A stretch of DNA of 64,000 nt from NCBI RefSeq assembly GCF_900104185.1, contig NZ_FNIZ01000002.1, forward strand, positions 108,301 through 172,300, in the 5' to 3' direction. The DNA is from Halobacillus aidingensis (lineage in GTDB: Bacteria; Bacillota; Bacilli; Bacillales; Halobacillaceae). Numbering within the stretch: the first letter of the stretch is position 1; every line of letters begins with the position of its first letter. This document shows, piece by piece, positions 1-8,168 of the stretch. The notes below the pieces were generated by a model. It saw nothing but the letters and a program-made list of their open reading frames with translations. It searched no databases and was not told the origin of the DNA. The translations under genes and the position numbers were made by a program.

Positions 1-248
1 TGATGACTGGAGATATTATTCAGGTTGTTGCAGATAACCGGTGGGTGAGCTTCATGTACAGTTATCCGAACTTGATTCCTCTGCCGGCATCAAAAGTTGC
101 AGAGATTGCAGAGAAGGTGAATGGACTTGCTTTCGATCGTATTTATAATGCTTTTCACAACGTTGTAAATACGAAGGCAGATGACGTTGTGCAAAAGTCG
201 GCGGAACGTTACATACGTGCCATTAATGGAACATTATTTGCAACGTAA
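1..248 (+). CDS. MBL-fold metallo-hydrolase, C-terminal fragment (gene enters from left edge)
   Basis: The last ~81 residues of a protein whose start lies before the window. The stretch around SFMYSYPNLIPLPA followed by a conserved FDRIY and an ending SAERYIRAI resembles the C-terminal tail of Bacillus MBL-fold hydrolases. The zinc-binding HxHxDH motif would lie upstream and is not visible, so the family call rests on tail similarity remembered from the family. No function beyond hydrolase can be given. Confidence 0.5.
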   Translation, partial: MTGDIIQVVADNRWVSFMYSYPNLIPLPASKVAEIAEKVNGLAFDRIYNAFHNVVNTKADDVVQKSAERYIRAINGTLFAT

Positions 249-294
249 GTGAACGTTTTTATAGCAAGAATCTTACGTATGGGGGATTGGTAGG

Positions 295-678
295 ATGAAT
301 GTTGATGAATTTGGTTTGATTCTGTTTGTCGAGCGTTTTGAACAGTGCGTTAGTTTCTATCAGAATCTATTACAACTACCTGTAAGAAGGAGTCAGGACA
401 TGCTCGTCTGTTTCGACCTTTCCATTGGTTATCTTATGGTTGAAAAAGGCGGGGTGGCTCAAACGAGAGAGAAAACGAGGGCCCAGAACCCGGCCGTTCT
501 TCGTTTTGATGTGGAAGACCTCAGCAAGGAAGTCCATAACCTGAAGGAACGTGGCATACACTTTTTACAAGAGAGGTGTGTGTTTGAATGGGGGAAGATT
601 GCGGTCTTTCTGGACCCGGATGGAAATCGTATTGAATTGGGGGAAATCCATACGACCAGTGCATCCTATCGTACATAA
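295..678 (+). CDS. VOC (glyoxalase/bleomycin resistance) family protein
   Basis: A 127-residue single VOC module. It starts with a beta strand (FGLILFVERFEQCVSFYQNLL), has the mid-protein strand LRFDVEDL and ends with the typical FLDPDGNRIELGE, where the final Glu is the usual metal ligand of the fold. The first ligand is not a clear His, so catalytic activity is uncertain. VOC proteins act in metal-dependent detoxification or bind drugs; no substrate can be read here. It is a single gene, with a purine-rich ribosome site (GGGGGATTGGTAGG) just before ATG. Confidence 0.8.
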   Translation: MNVDEFGLILFVERFEQCVSFYQNLLQLPVRRSQDMLVCFDLSIGYLMVEKGGVAQTREKTRAQNPAVLRFDVEDLSKEVHNLKERGIHFLQERCVFEWGKIAVFLDPDGNRIELGEIHTTSASYRT

Positions 679-818
679 CAAACAGGATAATAGGATTGGG
701 GCGTTCCACATAGCCGGGGCCTTGAGTGTCTCCTTTTTTCGATAAAGGTAAGGGCCTTTGCCCCATTCAGTTGCTCCTTCATCTGAACGAGGCAGAAGGC
801 CGAGGAGATCCGCATGGC

Positions 819-1190
819 CTATTTAATGAACGTGGACCCTTTTAGCAGTTCCGGTTTAGCTCCTAGTATTAATAGAAAGAGTTTAGCATCTCCCACTTCT
901 CTGTATTGATTTAAAAGATCTTTGACGACAGGGAAATCCTCGTGTTTTTTCAGCTTTTCCACTTCTTTTTTGTAAAGAGAGAGAATTGAACCTTTGATGA
1001 ATGCTGGATACGTTGTAGTCAATTCTTCTTCCATCAGCATGGCTCCCATATATCCATATTTGATTTGAAGCTGCCGGGTGAAGCTGACCACATGAGTCAA
1101 CACTTCATAGACATCCGGATAGCGGCGGCTGACTTCTTCCAACCCTTTTTTTGCTTCGTATAATTCATCCAAGCTGGCTAACTTCAACAT
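819..1190 (-). CDS. hypothetical protein, translationally coupled to the thioesterase
   Basis: A 123-residue mostly helical, charged soluble protein without a family I recognise. The start is placed at MLKLASLDELYEAKK because an AGGAGAGG ribosome site lies 7 bases upstream. The gene begins 26 bp inside the end of the thioesterase gene at 1165, so the two are surely one operon. The C-terminal half (KLFLLILGAKPELL) looks like an amphipathic helix rather than a membrane segment. Confidence 0.7.
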   Translation of the reverse strand: MLKLASLDELYEAKKGLEEVSRRYPDVYEVLTHVVSFTRQLQIKYGYMGAMLMEEELTTTYPAFIKGSILSLYKKEVEKLKKHEDFPVVKDLLNQYREVGDAKLFLLILGAKPELLKGSTFIK

Positions 1191-1719
1191 GTTGATCCTC
1201 TCCTTTTTCCCATGGTTTTCCAAGTCCAATGATTTCGGTGAGCTGAGCGCTGTGTTCCCGGCGAATTCGTCTTGTTTTGGCTCGCTCTTCACCAGATTGA
1301 TAGAGAAATTTCTCCTCCTCTGTCTCAGGAATCACCCTCGGAACTTTGATCGCTTTTTTATTTTCATCGAGAGCGACAAAGGTTAAGAATGCAGTAGCGG
1401 CCATTCGACGGTGACCGGTAATCATGTCTTCGGCAATGACTTTACAAAAGATCTCCATCGATTTGTTTCCGGTATAGGAGACGAAGGATTCCACACAAAC
1501 CGAGTCTGTTTGATGAATCGGATGCAGGAAGTCGATGGAGTCGGTCGAAGCGGTGACGCATTCTTTCACACGTGCATGGCGCCTCGCAGATAATGTGGCA
1601 TTGTTGTCGAGTTTCTTCATGAGGACCCCGCCGAACAATGTGTTGTAATTGTTTAAATCGTTGATCATCACTTGATCTGTATTGATGACTAAACTTTCTT
1701 TCGTGCGTTTCGCTTCCAT
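1165..1719 (-). CDS. acyl-CoA thioesterase, hotdog fold (YkhA-like)
   Basis: A 184-residue single-hotdog protein that hydrolyses acyl-CoA to free acid and CoA in the cytosol. The signature is NYNTLFGGVLMKKLDNNA, in which the Asn/Asp positions are the catalytic residues of the YciA/BFIT group, followed by STDSIDFLHPIHQTD. Start chosen at MEAKRT after a perfect AGGAGG. Upstream gene of a two-gene operon with the hypothetical gene at 819. Confidence 0.85.
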   Translation of the reverse strand: MEAKRTKESLVINTDQVMINDLNNYNTLFGGVLMKKLDNNATLSARRHARVKECVTASTDSIDFLHPIHQTDSVCVESFVSYTGNKSMEIFCKVIAEDMITGHRRMAATAFLTFVALDENKKAIKVPRVIPETEEEKFLYQSGEERAKTRRIRREHSAQLTEIIGLGKPWEKGEDQHVEVSQLG

Positions 1720-1894
1720 GAGTGTGCCTCCTGTTTGGTTCGATTTATTATTTCTTTTCAACATCAAGACATGTCTTTGTGTTCGTTGATAATTTCAGTG
1801 TACGAGCGATGTCTTCATAAGTGAAATAGCGAATCGTCATAGGTTGTATAGCTTTTATCAATGGAAGTGTTTTCAAGTATTGATTTTGGGCATG

Positions 1895-1924
1895 AAAAAG
1901 ACCAGCCCTTCGTGGGAGCTGGTC
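1895..1924 (-). terminator. terminator of the LysR gene
   Basis: Read on the minus strand: GACCAGC arms around an 11-base loop, followed by TTTTT. It begins directly after the LysR stop codon. Confidence 0.8.
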
Positions 1925-1929
1925 GATCT

Positions 1930-2814
1930 TTAATCCATACTCAATCGATCTTGTGTATAAGCGAGCCATTCTTTAGTAGCATACGATATGTATTGGTTTT
2001 TCGGCCAAATGATAGCGAGTTCCCAGGCGATGGTCGGCTGAATGACCTTTAGTCGCTTTACGTCTTGTGTAAGCAGACGGGCAACGCTTTTGGGGAGGAT
2101 GGAAATCCCGAGGTTGGAAGCGATCATTTTGCCGATAAAGTCCCACTGTGAGCTTTCGGAAATGACTTTCGGTATAAAGCCGGCCTCTTTGCAGGAGGAG
2201 ATGATCCGGTCGTTTAAAACGAAGTCTTTACTGAAGAGGATGAACGAATCGTCTTTGAGCTCTTCCAGTCGAATCTGCTTTCGTCCGGCTAACGGGTGGG
2301 CAGGAGGAAGAATGACCTCAAGCTCCTCACTTAAAAGAAAGAAATGGTCAAATTTATCCTCTTGCGTTGGTAACACGGTAATGCCGACGTCCAGTTCCTC
2401 CTGAAGGATATTCTCCTCGATTCTTTTCGCCCCATCCTCTATGAGTTGATAGGTAATGTGAGGGTGTTTCGCATGAAAGCCTCCGATAATGTTAATGATC
2501 TCCTCGGCGTCCATAATCGGTGGGAGTCCGACTCGTATGTGGCCTTTTTTAAGTCCAAGCAAATCATTGAGCTGGGTATTGAGGTTTTCGAATGCTTTAT
2601 CAATGGTTTTCGCCTGCATAAGAATCAGCCGTCCCGCATCGGTGAGGATGACCTTTTTTCGTGTGCGTTCAAACAATTCCACACCGAGGTCTTCTTCCAG
2701 GTTTTTAATCATTTTGCTGATGGTTGGTTGTGAGATGAATAAATGCTCAGCTGCTTTAGTGAAGCTCTGGAAGCGCGCGACTTCAATGAAATATTGCAAA
2801 TGGCGGATGTCCAT
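1930..2814 (-). CDS. LysR-family transcriptional regulator
   Basis: A 294-residue regulator. Residues 1-60 form the LysR winged helix (MDIRHLQYFIEVARFQSFTK, then SQPTISKMIKNLEEDLGVELFER), and ~90-290 form the two-lobed effector-binding domain (HIRVGLPPIMDAEEI onward). Full family length. Ribosome site AAAGGAGT 8 bases before ATG. No divergent gene adjoins it, so its target is not obvious: the genes on both sides run in the same direction. Confidence 0.93.
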   Translation of the reverse strand: MDIRHLQYFIEVARFQSFTKAAEHLFISQPTISKMIKNLEEDLGVELFERTRKKVILTDAGRLILMQAKTIDKAFENLNTQLNDLLGLKKGHIRVGLPPIMDAEEIINIIGGFHAKHPHITYQLIEDGAKRIEENILQEELDVGITVLPTQEDKFDHFFLLSEELEVILPPAHPLAGRKQIRLEELKDDSFILFSKDFVLNDRIISSCKEAGFIPKVISESSQWDFIGKMIASNLGISILPKSVARLLTQDVKRLKVIQPTIAWELAIIWPKNQYISYATKEWLAYTQDRLSMD

Positions 2815-3114
2815 GGTTTTGTACTCCTTTGTTTTTGAATCTTCGGGTTATGTACCATCATAAAGAGAGCGATGCATCTTATCAATGGGGATTTTCTTGG
2901 AAGGGGAGCATGGTATGACTTAAGGGAGAAGATTGTCAGCGAAAGAGAGGGACTGCTGGGAAGAGAGTATGACCTGCCCTGCTTACTTTTTGAGTCCCGA
3001 AAACATAAGGGTCTATTGCAAGAATGAAAGATGCAGGGCTTGGGAGCACCATGGACGTTTAACTGGAAATCATATACTATGAAACTATAATAAGGAATTC
3101 CTTTTATTAAAAGC
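2815..3114. other. intergenic stretch, nothing recognised
   Basis: 300 bp between the LysR gene and the small membrane protein gene. No credible reading frame with a ribosome site, no clear hairpin with a T tract. It should contain the LysR promoter on the minus strand. Confidence 0.5.
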
Positions 3115-3306
3115 TCAAACACCTTGACCTTTCCGCCATTTTTTTGGAGGAGGATTAAGGTAAGTGACCCCGGAAAAAAAACCGCCTACAGTCAGTCCTA
3201 TCATGAGACTCAAATTAATTTCTCCAACAACAAAGAAGCCGAACATCAACGAACCGATGATGTATCCTAAAGCTGTGATCAATCCCCATTGCAGTCTTCG
3301 CCACAT
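3115..3306 (-). CDS. small two-helix membrane protein
   Basis: 63 residues with two hydrophobic helices (about 9-29 and 33-50) and a short basic proline-rich tail (NPPPKKWRKG). Its AAGGAGG ribosome site overlaps the TAA stop of the upstream 59-residue gene, so the two tiny membrane proteins are co-transcribed. Function unknown. Confidence 0.7.
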   Translation of the reverse strand: MWRRLQWGLITALGYIIGSLMFGFFVVGEINLSLMIGLTVGGFFSGVTYLNPPPKKWRKGQGV

Positions 3307-3318
3307 ACGAATACCTCC

Positions 3319-3498
3319 TTACCCATGATTTCCCCTTTTGAAAAACCACTGCAGCACGAAACGGGTAATGAATCCACATCCTAGAGCAATGAGAATGATG
3401 ACGATCCATTGATTAGAAACCGCTAGTCCCAGCTGGAAACCCAAGAAGAGGGCGAATCCGAGAGCGAGACCAAGGAAAATTTGTTGACTTCGGGTCAT
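3319..3498 (-). CDS. small two-helix membrane protein (59 aa)
   Basis: An open frame of 59 residues starting MTRSQQIFLGLALGFALFLG and ending FKRGNHG. Two transmembrane segments (about 7-26 and 30-49), GGAG ribosome site 7-8 bases before ATG. First gene of a pair with the 63-residue membrane protein that follows within 12 bases. Its small size makes it easy to miss in annotation. Function unknown. Confidence 0.65.
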   Translation of the reverse strand: MTRSQQIFLGLALGFALFLGFQLGLAVSNQWIVIILIALGCGFITRFVLQWFFKRGNHG

Positions 3499-3577
3499 TT
3501 TATCAGCTCCATGAAAGGTTTACTTCCTGTTATTACCTTTTTTTTAAAACAGAAAACATATAGAAAGGACGATGTAT

Positions 3578-3961
3578 ATGGAATTGACTCATGTGCGATT
3601 GCTTGTAGATGATTACCAAGCTTGTTTTTATTTCTACCGGGATACGCTCGGGTTCGAAGTGACGTGGGGAGATGAAAACTCCAACTACGCAGATTTCAAA
3701 TTCAGAGGTGTGACGTTAGGCGTCTTTGAACGTAGGCAGATGGTGGAAGCACTGGGGAATGTTTATGTAAAGAACGGGAGCAGAGAGGACAGAGCTGCAC
3801 TCATTTTTAAAGTGGATGACGTGGAGGAGACGTATCAGGAATGGAAGGATAAAGTGATGTTCATTACAGAACCTGTGGAGCAGAAGGACTGGGGCATTAA
3901 GGTCGCTCATTTCAGAGATCCCGATGGTAACCTTCTGGAAATCTATGAACAGATCATGTGA
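3578..3961 (+). CDS. VOC-family protein (glyoxalase superfamily)
   Basis: 127 residues, one VOC module: ELTHVRLLVDDYQACFYFYR with a His in the usual first-ligand region, a central ALIFKVDDVEETYQEW, and the closing FRDPDGNLLEIYE with the usual Glu ligand. Start taken at the second ATG because AAAGGA lies 8 bases before it; an ATG two codons upstream is possible. The following acetyltransferase overlaps its end, which suggests co-expression. Substrate unknown. Confidence 0.82.
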   Translation: MELTHVRLLVDDYQACFYFYRDTLGFEVTWGDENSNYADFKFRGVTLGVFERRQMVEALGNVYVKNGSREDRAALIFKVDDVEETYQEWKDKVMFITEPVEQKDWGIKVAHFRDPDGNLLEIYEQIM

Positions 3962-4454
3962 GGGGTTGGAGACAGAAAGGTTATCCTTTCGAAAGTATGA
4001 GGAAGGTGATTTTCCTTTTCTGTTATCCATGGTTACGGACCCGGAAACTGTAAGCTTTATCGGAGACGGAAAAGTGAAAGATGAAAAGGGAGCCCGGGAA
4101 TTTTTGCAGTGGATTTACCGTACATATGAAGCTTCGGAAAATCATGGACTGCACGTTCTTGTCCGTAAAGCAGATGGGATGAAGATTGGCCATGCTGGAC
4201 TTGTTCCTCAATTCATTGACGGAAAAGAAGAGATTGAGGTCGGCTACTGGATAGGCCGGGATTATTGGGGCCGTGGGTATGCGACGGAAGCGGCTGCCGC
4301 TCTTTTGAAACATGGAAAGAGGGAGCGGGAGCGATTGATTTCTTTGATTCAGTCCGGAAATATCGCCTCTCAACGTGTTGCTGAAAAAATGGGGATGGAA
4401 AAAGAGAAGTCGGTAGTTCTGGATGGAAAAGACGTCTGGATTTATACCGTTTGA
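3945..4454 (+). CDS. GNAT acetyltransferase, RimJ/RimL type
   Basis: About 169 residues. The N-terminal GLETERLSFRKYEEGDF and the acetyl-CoA-binding EVGYWIGRDYWGRGYATEAA (Q/R-x-x-G-x-G/A loop) are typical of the RimJ/RimL-like GNAT group, followed by N-x-A-S-x-R-V-A-E-K-M-G. The start is uncertain: ATG 3945 is used, while the conserved domain really starts near a TTG at 3966. The gene overlaps the VOC gene by 17 bp. Likely acetylates an amine; substrate unknown. Confidence 0.8.
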   Translation: MNRSCEGLETERLSFRKYEEGDFPFLLSMVTDPETVSFIGDGKVKDEKGAREFLQWIYRTYEASENHGLHVLVRKADGMKIGHAGLVPQFIDGKEEIEVGYWIGRDYWGRGYATEAAAALLKHGKRERERLISLIQSGNIASQRVAEKMGMEKEKSVVLDGKDVWIYTV

Positions 4455-4483
4455 TAGAAGAGCTTGAAAGGAGGCGTTGTTTT

Positions 4484-4537
4484 ATGAAAAGCAATAGAAG
4501 AAATATGGGGGCCATTTTAAGGGTGAGCGTATCATAA
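4484..4537 (+). CDS. possible 17-residue peptide
   Basis: ATG preceded by AAGGAGG at good spacing, encoding MKSNRRNMGAILRVSVS and ending 42 bp before the kinase-like gene. The ribosome site is stronger than the coding evidence. It could be a leader peptide, a remnant of a longer gene, or chance. Confidence 0.25.
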   Translation: MKSNRRNMGAILRVSVS

Positions 4538-4579
4538 CCCCTATAAACTACGCGTTATCCCTATTACAGGGAGGATTTT

Positions 4580-5455
4580 ATGAAAACAAAAATGATGGGT
4601 GATGTGACCTTTTCTTTGCGGGAGGACCATGATTTTCGTTGGTTGGAAGAAATAGGACACGTGTTTTGTGTCTTTGATGAGCAGGATTCAGGAAACATCA
4701 GCTTCGGCGTGGAAAACGTAGATGGGAAGTTTTTTGTTAAATATGCTGGAGCAAGACCGATGGACTTTACGGGGGAGCCAGATGATGCGGTGGAGCGGTT
4801 GAAAACAGCCATCCCTGTTTATGAACAGTTGGACCACCCTTTCTTGATCAAGCTTAAAAATCATTTTGCATTAAGGGAGGGGTATGCTGCTGTTTTCGAT
4901 TGGGCAGAGGGAGAGTGTCTGCATTCACATTGGTCTCATGGCGGACCGGCGAAATATACAGATCCTACCTCCCCTTATTACCGGTTCAGAAATCTCGATG
5001 TTACCAAGCGTTTGAAGACGCTGGAGACGATCTTTTCTTTTCATGCCTTTGTGGAGGAGCAAGGATTTGTGGCTGTTGACTTTTATGATGGCAGCATTCT
5101 TTATGATTTTATAAATGATGTCACGACCATTTGTGATATCGATTTTTATCGAAAATGCCCTACCTTTAATGATATAGGCGAAGAGTTCTGGGGAGCGGAT
5201 CGGTCCAAGTCTCCGGAAGAATATGAGCTCGGGGCAGTGATTGATGAGCGTACTAACGTGTACACCATGGGAGCGATTGCGTTTGGGCTTTTAGGAGGGG
5301 AGACGGATCACTCGTTGTCGAGCTGGGAAGCTGGTGAAGATCTCTATGAAGTGGCTAGTAAAGCAGTAAATAAGGATAAAGAGGCAAGGTATAAGAATGT
5401 TCGAGCATTCATGAAAGCCTGGAAAGAGGTAAAGGAACGGTTGACCTTTACGTAA
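4580..5455 (+). CDS. protein-kinase-like (serine/threonine kinase fold) protein
   Basis: 291 residues resembling short Bacillus eukaryotic-type kinases or kinase-like folds. Visible correlates: GNISFGVEN (glycine-rich loop position), FFVKYAG (ATP-anchoring Lys near residue 53), LDHPFLIKLKNHF, VAVDFYDGSILYDF in the catalytic-loop region (the usual HRD Asp could be this D) and CDIDFY in place of DFG. The departures from HRD and DFG mean phosphotransfer activity is uncertain. Ribosome site AGGGAGG. Single cytosolic protein, no transmembrane segment. Confidence 0.7.
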   Translation: MKTKMMGDVTFSLREDHDFRWLEEIGHVFCVFDEQDSGNISFGVENVDGKFFVKYAGARPMDFTGEPDDAVERLKTAIPVYEQLDHPFLIKLKNHFALREGYAAVFDWAEGECLHSHWSHGGPAKYTDPTSPYYRFRNLDVTKRLKTLETIFSFHAFVEEQGFVAVDFYDGSILYDFINDVTTICDIDFYRKCPTFNDIGEEFWGADRSKSPEEYELGAVIDERTNVYTMGAIAFGLLGGETDHSLSSWEAGEDLYEVASKAVNKDKEARYKNVRAFMKAWKEVKERLTFT

Positions 5456-5520
5456 CGGCACCCTTTATGGTTTAGAGAGGTTCTTTCAACAAAGGGAGAA
5501 CAACATAGGAGGGAATGATC

Positions 5521-6000
5521 ATGAATGCTTCTTCGACGATACGTCTTGTCCATTATTCAAACCGTTACAAAAAAGAGTTGAATGCATTTGCTTTACCTGC
5601 CGATCAAGAGAGGTTCACGGCACTGCCAGGGAAAACGTTGGAAAAATCGATGAGAGGCGTATTTCCTTGCGTTATCCTTGAATCCTCACGCCCGGTTGGA
5701 TTCTTTTTGCTGAATCAAACAGAAAGGGTTTATGAATATACCGAAAATCCTTATGCCCTTTTACTTACCGCCTTCTCCATCAATCATTTGGATCAAGGGA
5801 AGGGATGCGCGGAGCGAGCGATGGGGATGCTTAGGAATTTTGTGGGAAAGGATTTTCCGTTTGTAAACGAAATTGTCCTCGCTGTAAATCATAAAAACGT
5901 CCCTGCTCAAAAACTCTACTCAAAGTGTGGATTCGTGGATACAGGGCTGCGTAGAGAAGGGAGAATTGGCGAGCAAATCGTGATGCGTTTGTCTTGGTGA
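5521..6000 (+). CDS. GNAT-family N-acetyltransferase
   Basis: 159 residues. LLTAFSINHLDQGKGCAERA is the acetyl-CoA loop (Q-G-K-G-x-A), and LAVNHKNVPAQKLYSKCGF is the C-terminal GNAT helix-strand. The second of two nearby ATGs is taken as start, 8-9 bases after AGGAGG. Monocistronic, cytosolic, substrate unknown. Confidence 0.85.
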   Translation: MNASSTIRLVHYSNRYKKELNAFALPADQERFTALPGKTLEKSMRGVFPCVILESSRPVGFFLLNQTERVYEYTENPYALLLTAFSINHLDQGKGCAERAMGMLRNFVGKDFPFVNEIVLAVNHKNVPAQKLYSKCGFVDTGLRREGRIGEQIVMRLSW

Positions 6001-6002
6001 AT

Positions 6003-6045
6003 AGCTGGAATGGGGACAGTATAGAAGGCTGTTCCCATTTCAGCT
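6003..6045 (+). repeat. long hairpin without a T tract
   Basis: A 17-base arm (6003-6019) pairs completely, counting two G-U pairs, with 6029-6045 around a 9-base loop. It follows the acetyltransferase stop but has no following U run, so it is a terminator-like or RNA-stabilising hairpin rather than a standard terminator. Confidence 0.6.
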
Positions 6046-6145
6046 TCTAAAAGCGCGTGAATTGTTCTTTAGGATTGTGAATTCCTCATGAATGGTCCCG
6101 GCATGAAACAGCTTCACGCTAAAAAATTTTGAAGGAGGAGATTTT

Positions 6146-6571
6146 ATGAAAATCCAGGGGCTTAACCACTTTCTTTTTTCAGTATCTGACTTAGAAACAT
6201 CCATCACTTTCTATGAAAAAGTCTTAGGAGCCGAGTTATTAGTTAGAGGGAAATCGACCGCCTATTTTGATCTACAGGGGATGTGGCTTGCATTAAATGA
6301 AGAAAAAGATATTCCTAGAAATGAAAATTCAGTTTCCTATACCCACACCGCTTTCACGATTAGAGAATGTGACTTTGATGACGCCTATGAGGAGCTGGTC
6401 AGCCTGGGCGTGCCTATCCTTCCGGGGCGGGAGCGTGAAAAGAGGGATAAAAGGTCCATCTATTTTACCGATCCTGATGGTCATAAATTCGAATTTCACA
6501 CAGGGATACGGAAAGATAGGATCGACTATTACAAAAAGGCAAAACCCCATATGACTTTTTATGATTTATGA
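6146..6571 (+). CDS. fosB: FosB-like fosfomycin thiol transferase
   Basis: 141 residues, full length for FosB. It opens the epoxide of fosfomycin with a thiol (bacillithiol in Bacillaceae), using Mn2+. Visible ligands: His8 ([16 protein letters not shown]), His67 (YTHTAF) and Glu116 (FEFHTG), plus the FosB signatures [25 protein letters not shown] and the ending [13 protein letters not shown]. Strong ribosome site GGAGGAGA. Chromosomal intrinsic-type gene; no mobile element is adjacent. A remnant of a DinB-type gene overlaps its stop. Confidence 0.92.
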   Translation: MKIQGLNHFLFSVSDLETSITFYEKVLGAELLVRGKSTAYFDLQGMWLALNEEKDIPRNENSVSYTHTAFTIRECDFDDAYEELVSLGVPILPGREREKRDKRSIYFTDPDGHKFEFHTGIRKDRIDYYKKAKPHMTFYDL

Positions 6572-6771
6572 ATGTACATAGTCAGAAAAGGAACCGTATG
6601 ATGATGAATCTTGACGAACTTTGGCAACGGACCGATGATTGGTTGTACGAGGACCGGATATGGAATCATCATTCTTCAAACAACTATTTCATTTGGTTTC
6701 ATGTCTTTGAAGATGAGATCAATCATAGAGGGCAGACGAGAATGATAAAAAAAATGTTGTCCAAAGTATAA
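6568..6771 (+). pseudogene. DinB/DUF664-family remnant (C-terminal end only)
   Basis: 67 residues whose second half (NNYFIWFHVFEDEINHRGQ, then TRMIKKMLSKV) matches the C-terminal metal-binding end of DinB/DUF664 four-helix proteins, including the third-ligand His in INHRGQ. Those proteins are normally about 150-170 residues, so the first two thirds, with the first two ligands, are missing. The frame overlaps the fosB stop as ATGA, which suggests a deletion joined fosB to the tail of this gene. Probably non-functional. Confidence 0.65.
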
Positions 6772-6848
6772 CGATTGGTTTTATGTATGCCTTCGTGATT
6801 CATAGTAAATCCTGTTTCTTTACACCTAATATATAAACGGAGAATCCT

Positions 6849-7064
6849 ATGGTTGTTTTGATATACATGGCGATTAGCATTGGCATCGCATTCTTTTTGG
6901 GAATTATCCCCGAAGGGTTTGGAGACACGTTATTGTTAGGAGCAGTACTGGGGGGGTTATTAGGAATCTTCCATCAACTGACTAAGATTTATAAATTATT
7001 AAAAGGTGAAGAGGAAAATAATAAACCTGTGGTGAATTCAAGTAAAATACCTTTACGAAGATAA
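6849..7064 (+). CDS. small membrane protein
   Basis: 71 residues with two hydrophobic segments (about 1-18 and 26-45, glycine-rich GAVLGGLLGIFHQ) and a polar basic tail. Ribosome site CGGAGAA before ATG, and a good terminator directly after the stop. No family recognised. Confidence 0.6.
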   Translation: MVVLIYMAISIGIAFFLGIIPEGFGDTLLLGAVLGGLLGIFHQLTKIYKLLKGEEENNKPVVNSSKIPLRR

Positions 7065-7082
7065 GGTCCATCGTGCATGATC

Positions 7083-7111
7083 AAGCCTTCCATTACAGGG
7101 AGGCTTTTTTT
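7083..7111 (+). terminator. rho-independent terminator after the 71-aa membrane protein
   Basis: AAGCCTTCC pairs with GGGAGGCTT (one G-U) around ATTACA, followed by a T run. Confidence 0.85.
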
Positions 7112-7140
7112 AGTATAGGCATGGACTCAGTATCAAATGC

Positions 7141-7368
7141 TCAATGGAATCGTATCAGTATCATCACTTTAGAAGGACTGTTCATATGTTCTTGGAATCT
7201 GAAATAAGAAAGTTGTATTCCTCTCTTTGCAGCAATGGTTTCTAATAAGTCTACTTCGTTGAACATTACATCCGATAAAGTACCATTAAAGATTTCCGTT
7301 AAAACCTTATAGTACATGCCTACGATTTTTTCATTATTAAGCCGATCGTAAATGTTTTTTATATTCAT
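7141..7368 (-). CDS. hypothetical small protein
   Basis: 75 residues, starting MNIKNIYDRLNNEKIVGMYY, no transmembrane segment. A GGAG ribosome site lies 8-10 bases before ATG. The helical N-terminal half followed by a strand-like end (PSKVMILIRFH) suggests a small folded cytosolic protein. No homologue recalled. Confidence 0.5.
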   Translation of the reverse strand: MNIKNIYDRLNNEKIVGMYYKVLTEIFNGTLSDVMFNEVDLLETIAAKRGIQLSYFRFQEHMNSPSKVMILIRFH

Positions 7369-7748
7369 TTAGTAGTCTCCTTTTTTCTAACAACCCAGAG
7401 TAGCACATCTCTATATTGGATTTTACTCTTCTCTTCTTTGTTCGTTAAGTAGATTATGCTGAATTTACAATTTTTTAAAAATTAATTATTATAAAGCGTT
7501 TAAATATATGGAGTATTCATCATAATTTATTTTCATGGTTGATAGAGAAAGACTGTTTTACACAGGAAACAGAGGACTACTCTCGTTGGGAGTGTGTCTT
7601 TTGTGAAAAAGATAATGGAAAGCAGGTTGTTAAGGCTTAATAATTTTCCTTAAATTCCCAATTAATTTATGGGAATATTGGAATGGTTAATGTAGGATTT
7701 ACATATGAAACGGAAATACGGGACGACCATCTGAAGGGGGAAACGGAA
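7369..7748. other. AT-rich intergenic stretch
   Basis: 380 bp between divergent genes. No convincing gene. There is a short inverted repeat (ATTCCCA ... TGGGAAT, about 7653-7675) and an AAAGCGTTTAAA stretch that weakly resembles a cre site. Promoters for both flanking genes should lie here. Confidence 0.4.
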
Positions 7749-8167
7749 ATGAAAAAATAGCCTGGGCTGTAAGCTTAACCTTGATTCTAGGAGTAATAGG
7801 AGGAATCGTTTCTTTACGTCTGACAAGTGCGTTAGGGAAAGATGCGGAGGAGGTTCATAACGAACAAGCAATTTCAGGAGAGGAAGTACGTTCTATTGAT
7901 ATCGATACATCAACCGCTGATGTTCAAATCATAAAAGGAGCGAACAATCAGATAAAGGTTGAACTTTTCGGCTCTAACCTAGATCTAGAGAAATACCTTT
8001 ATAAGTTTCAGGTAGCTGATGGAGTTTTAGGAATTGAGTTGAACAAGAAAGGAATACTTGGTTTTTCATTGGATTTTTCAACCAAGATTAAATGTGGTGG
8101 AATACATTTTGAATTAAAGGAGCGTGCCTGCCTTTCTGTGGAGTCTTTCTTGGCAGGCACCAAATGA
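7749..8167 (+). pseudogene. DUF4097/LiaG-like secreted protein gene, frameshifted and C-terminally truncated
   Basis: ATG 7749 has a GGGGG ribosome site, but the frame reads MKK and then TAG at 7758. Adding one A to the A6 run at 7752-7757 gives MKKIAWAVSLTLILGVIGG, a perfect signal anchor leading into the open frame that continues to 8167. The body (EEVRSIDIDTSTADVQIIKG) matches the start of DUF4097 beta-helix proteins, usually over 200 residues. The tail ends inside a 9-bp inverted repeat and no longer looks like the family, so the gene is broken at both ends, unless the missing A is a sequencing error. Confidence 0.6.
8124..8160. repeat. 9-bp inverted repeat between convergent genes
   Basis: GTGCCTGCC at 8124-8132 and GGCAGGCAC at 8152-8160, perfect arms with a 19-base spacer, within the last codons of the damaged DUF4097 gene and just beyond the stop of the gene on the other strand. 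No T tract. It could terminate both transcripts or be an inserted small repeat. Confidence 0.6.
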
Positions 8168-8168
8168 T

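Noticed and set aside
1748..1969. 73-codon minus frame between the thioesterase and LysR genes
   Set aside because: It overlaps the LysR terminator and end, has no ribosome site and no protein-like pattern.
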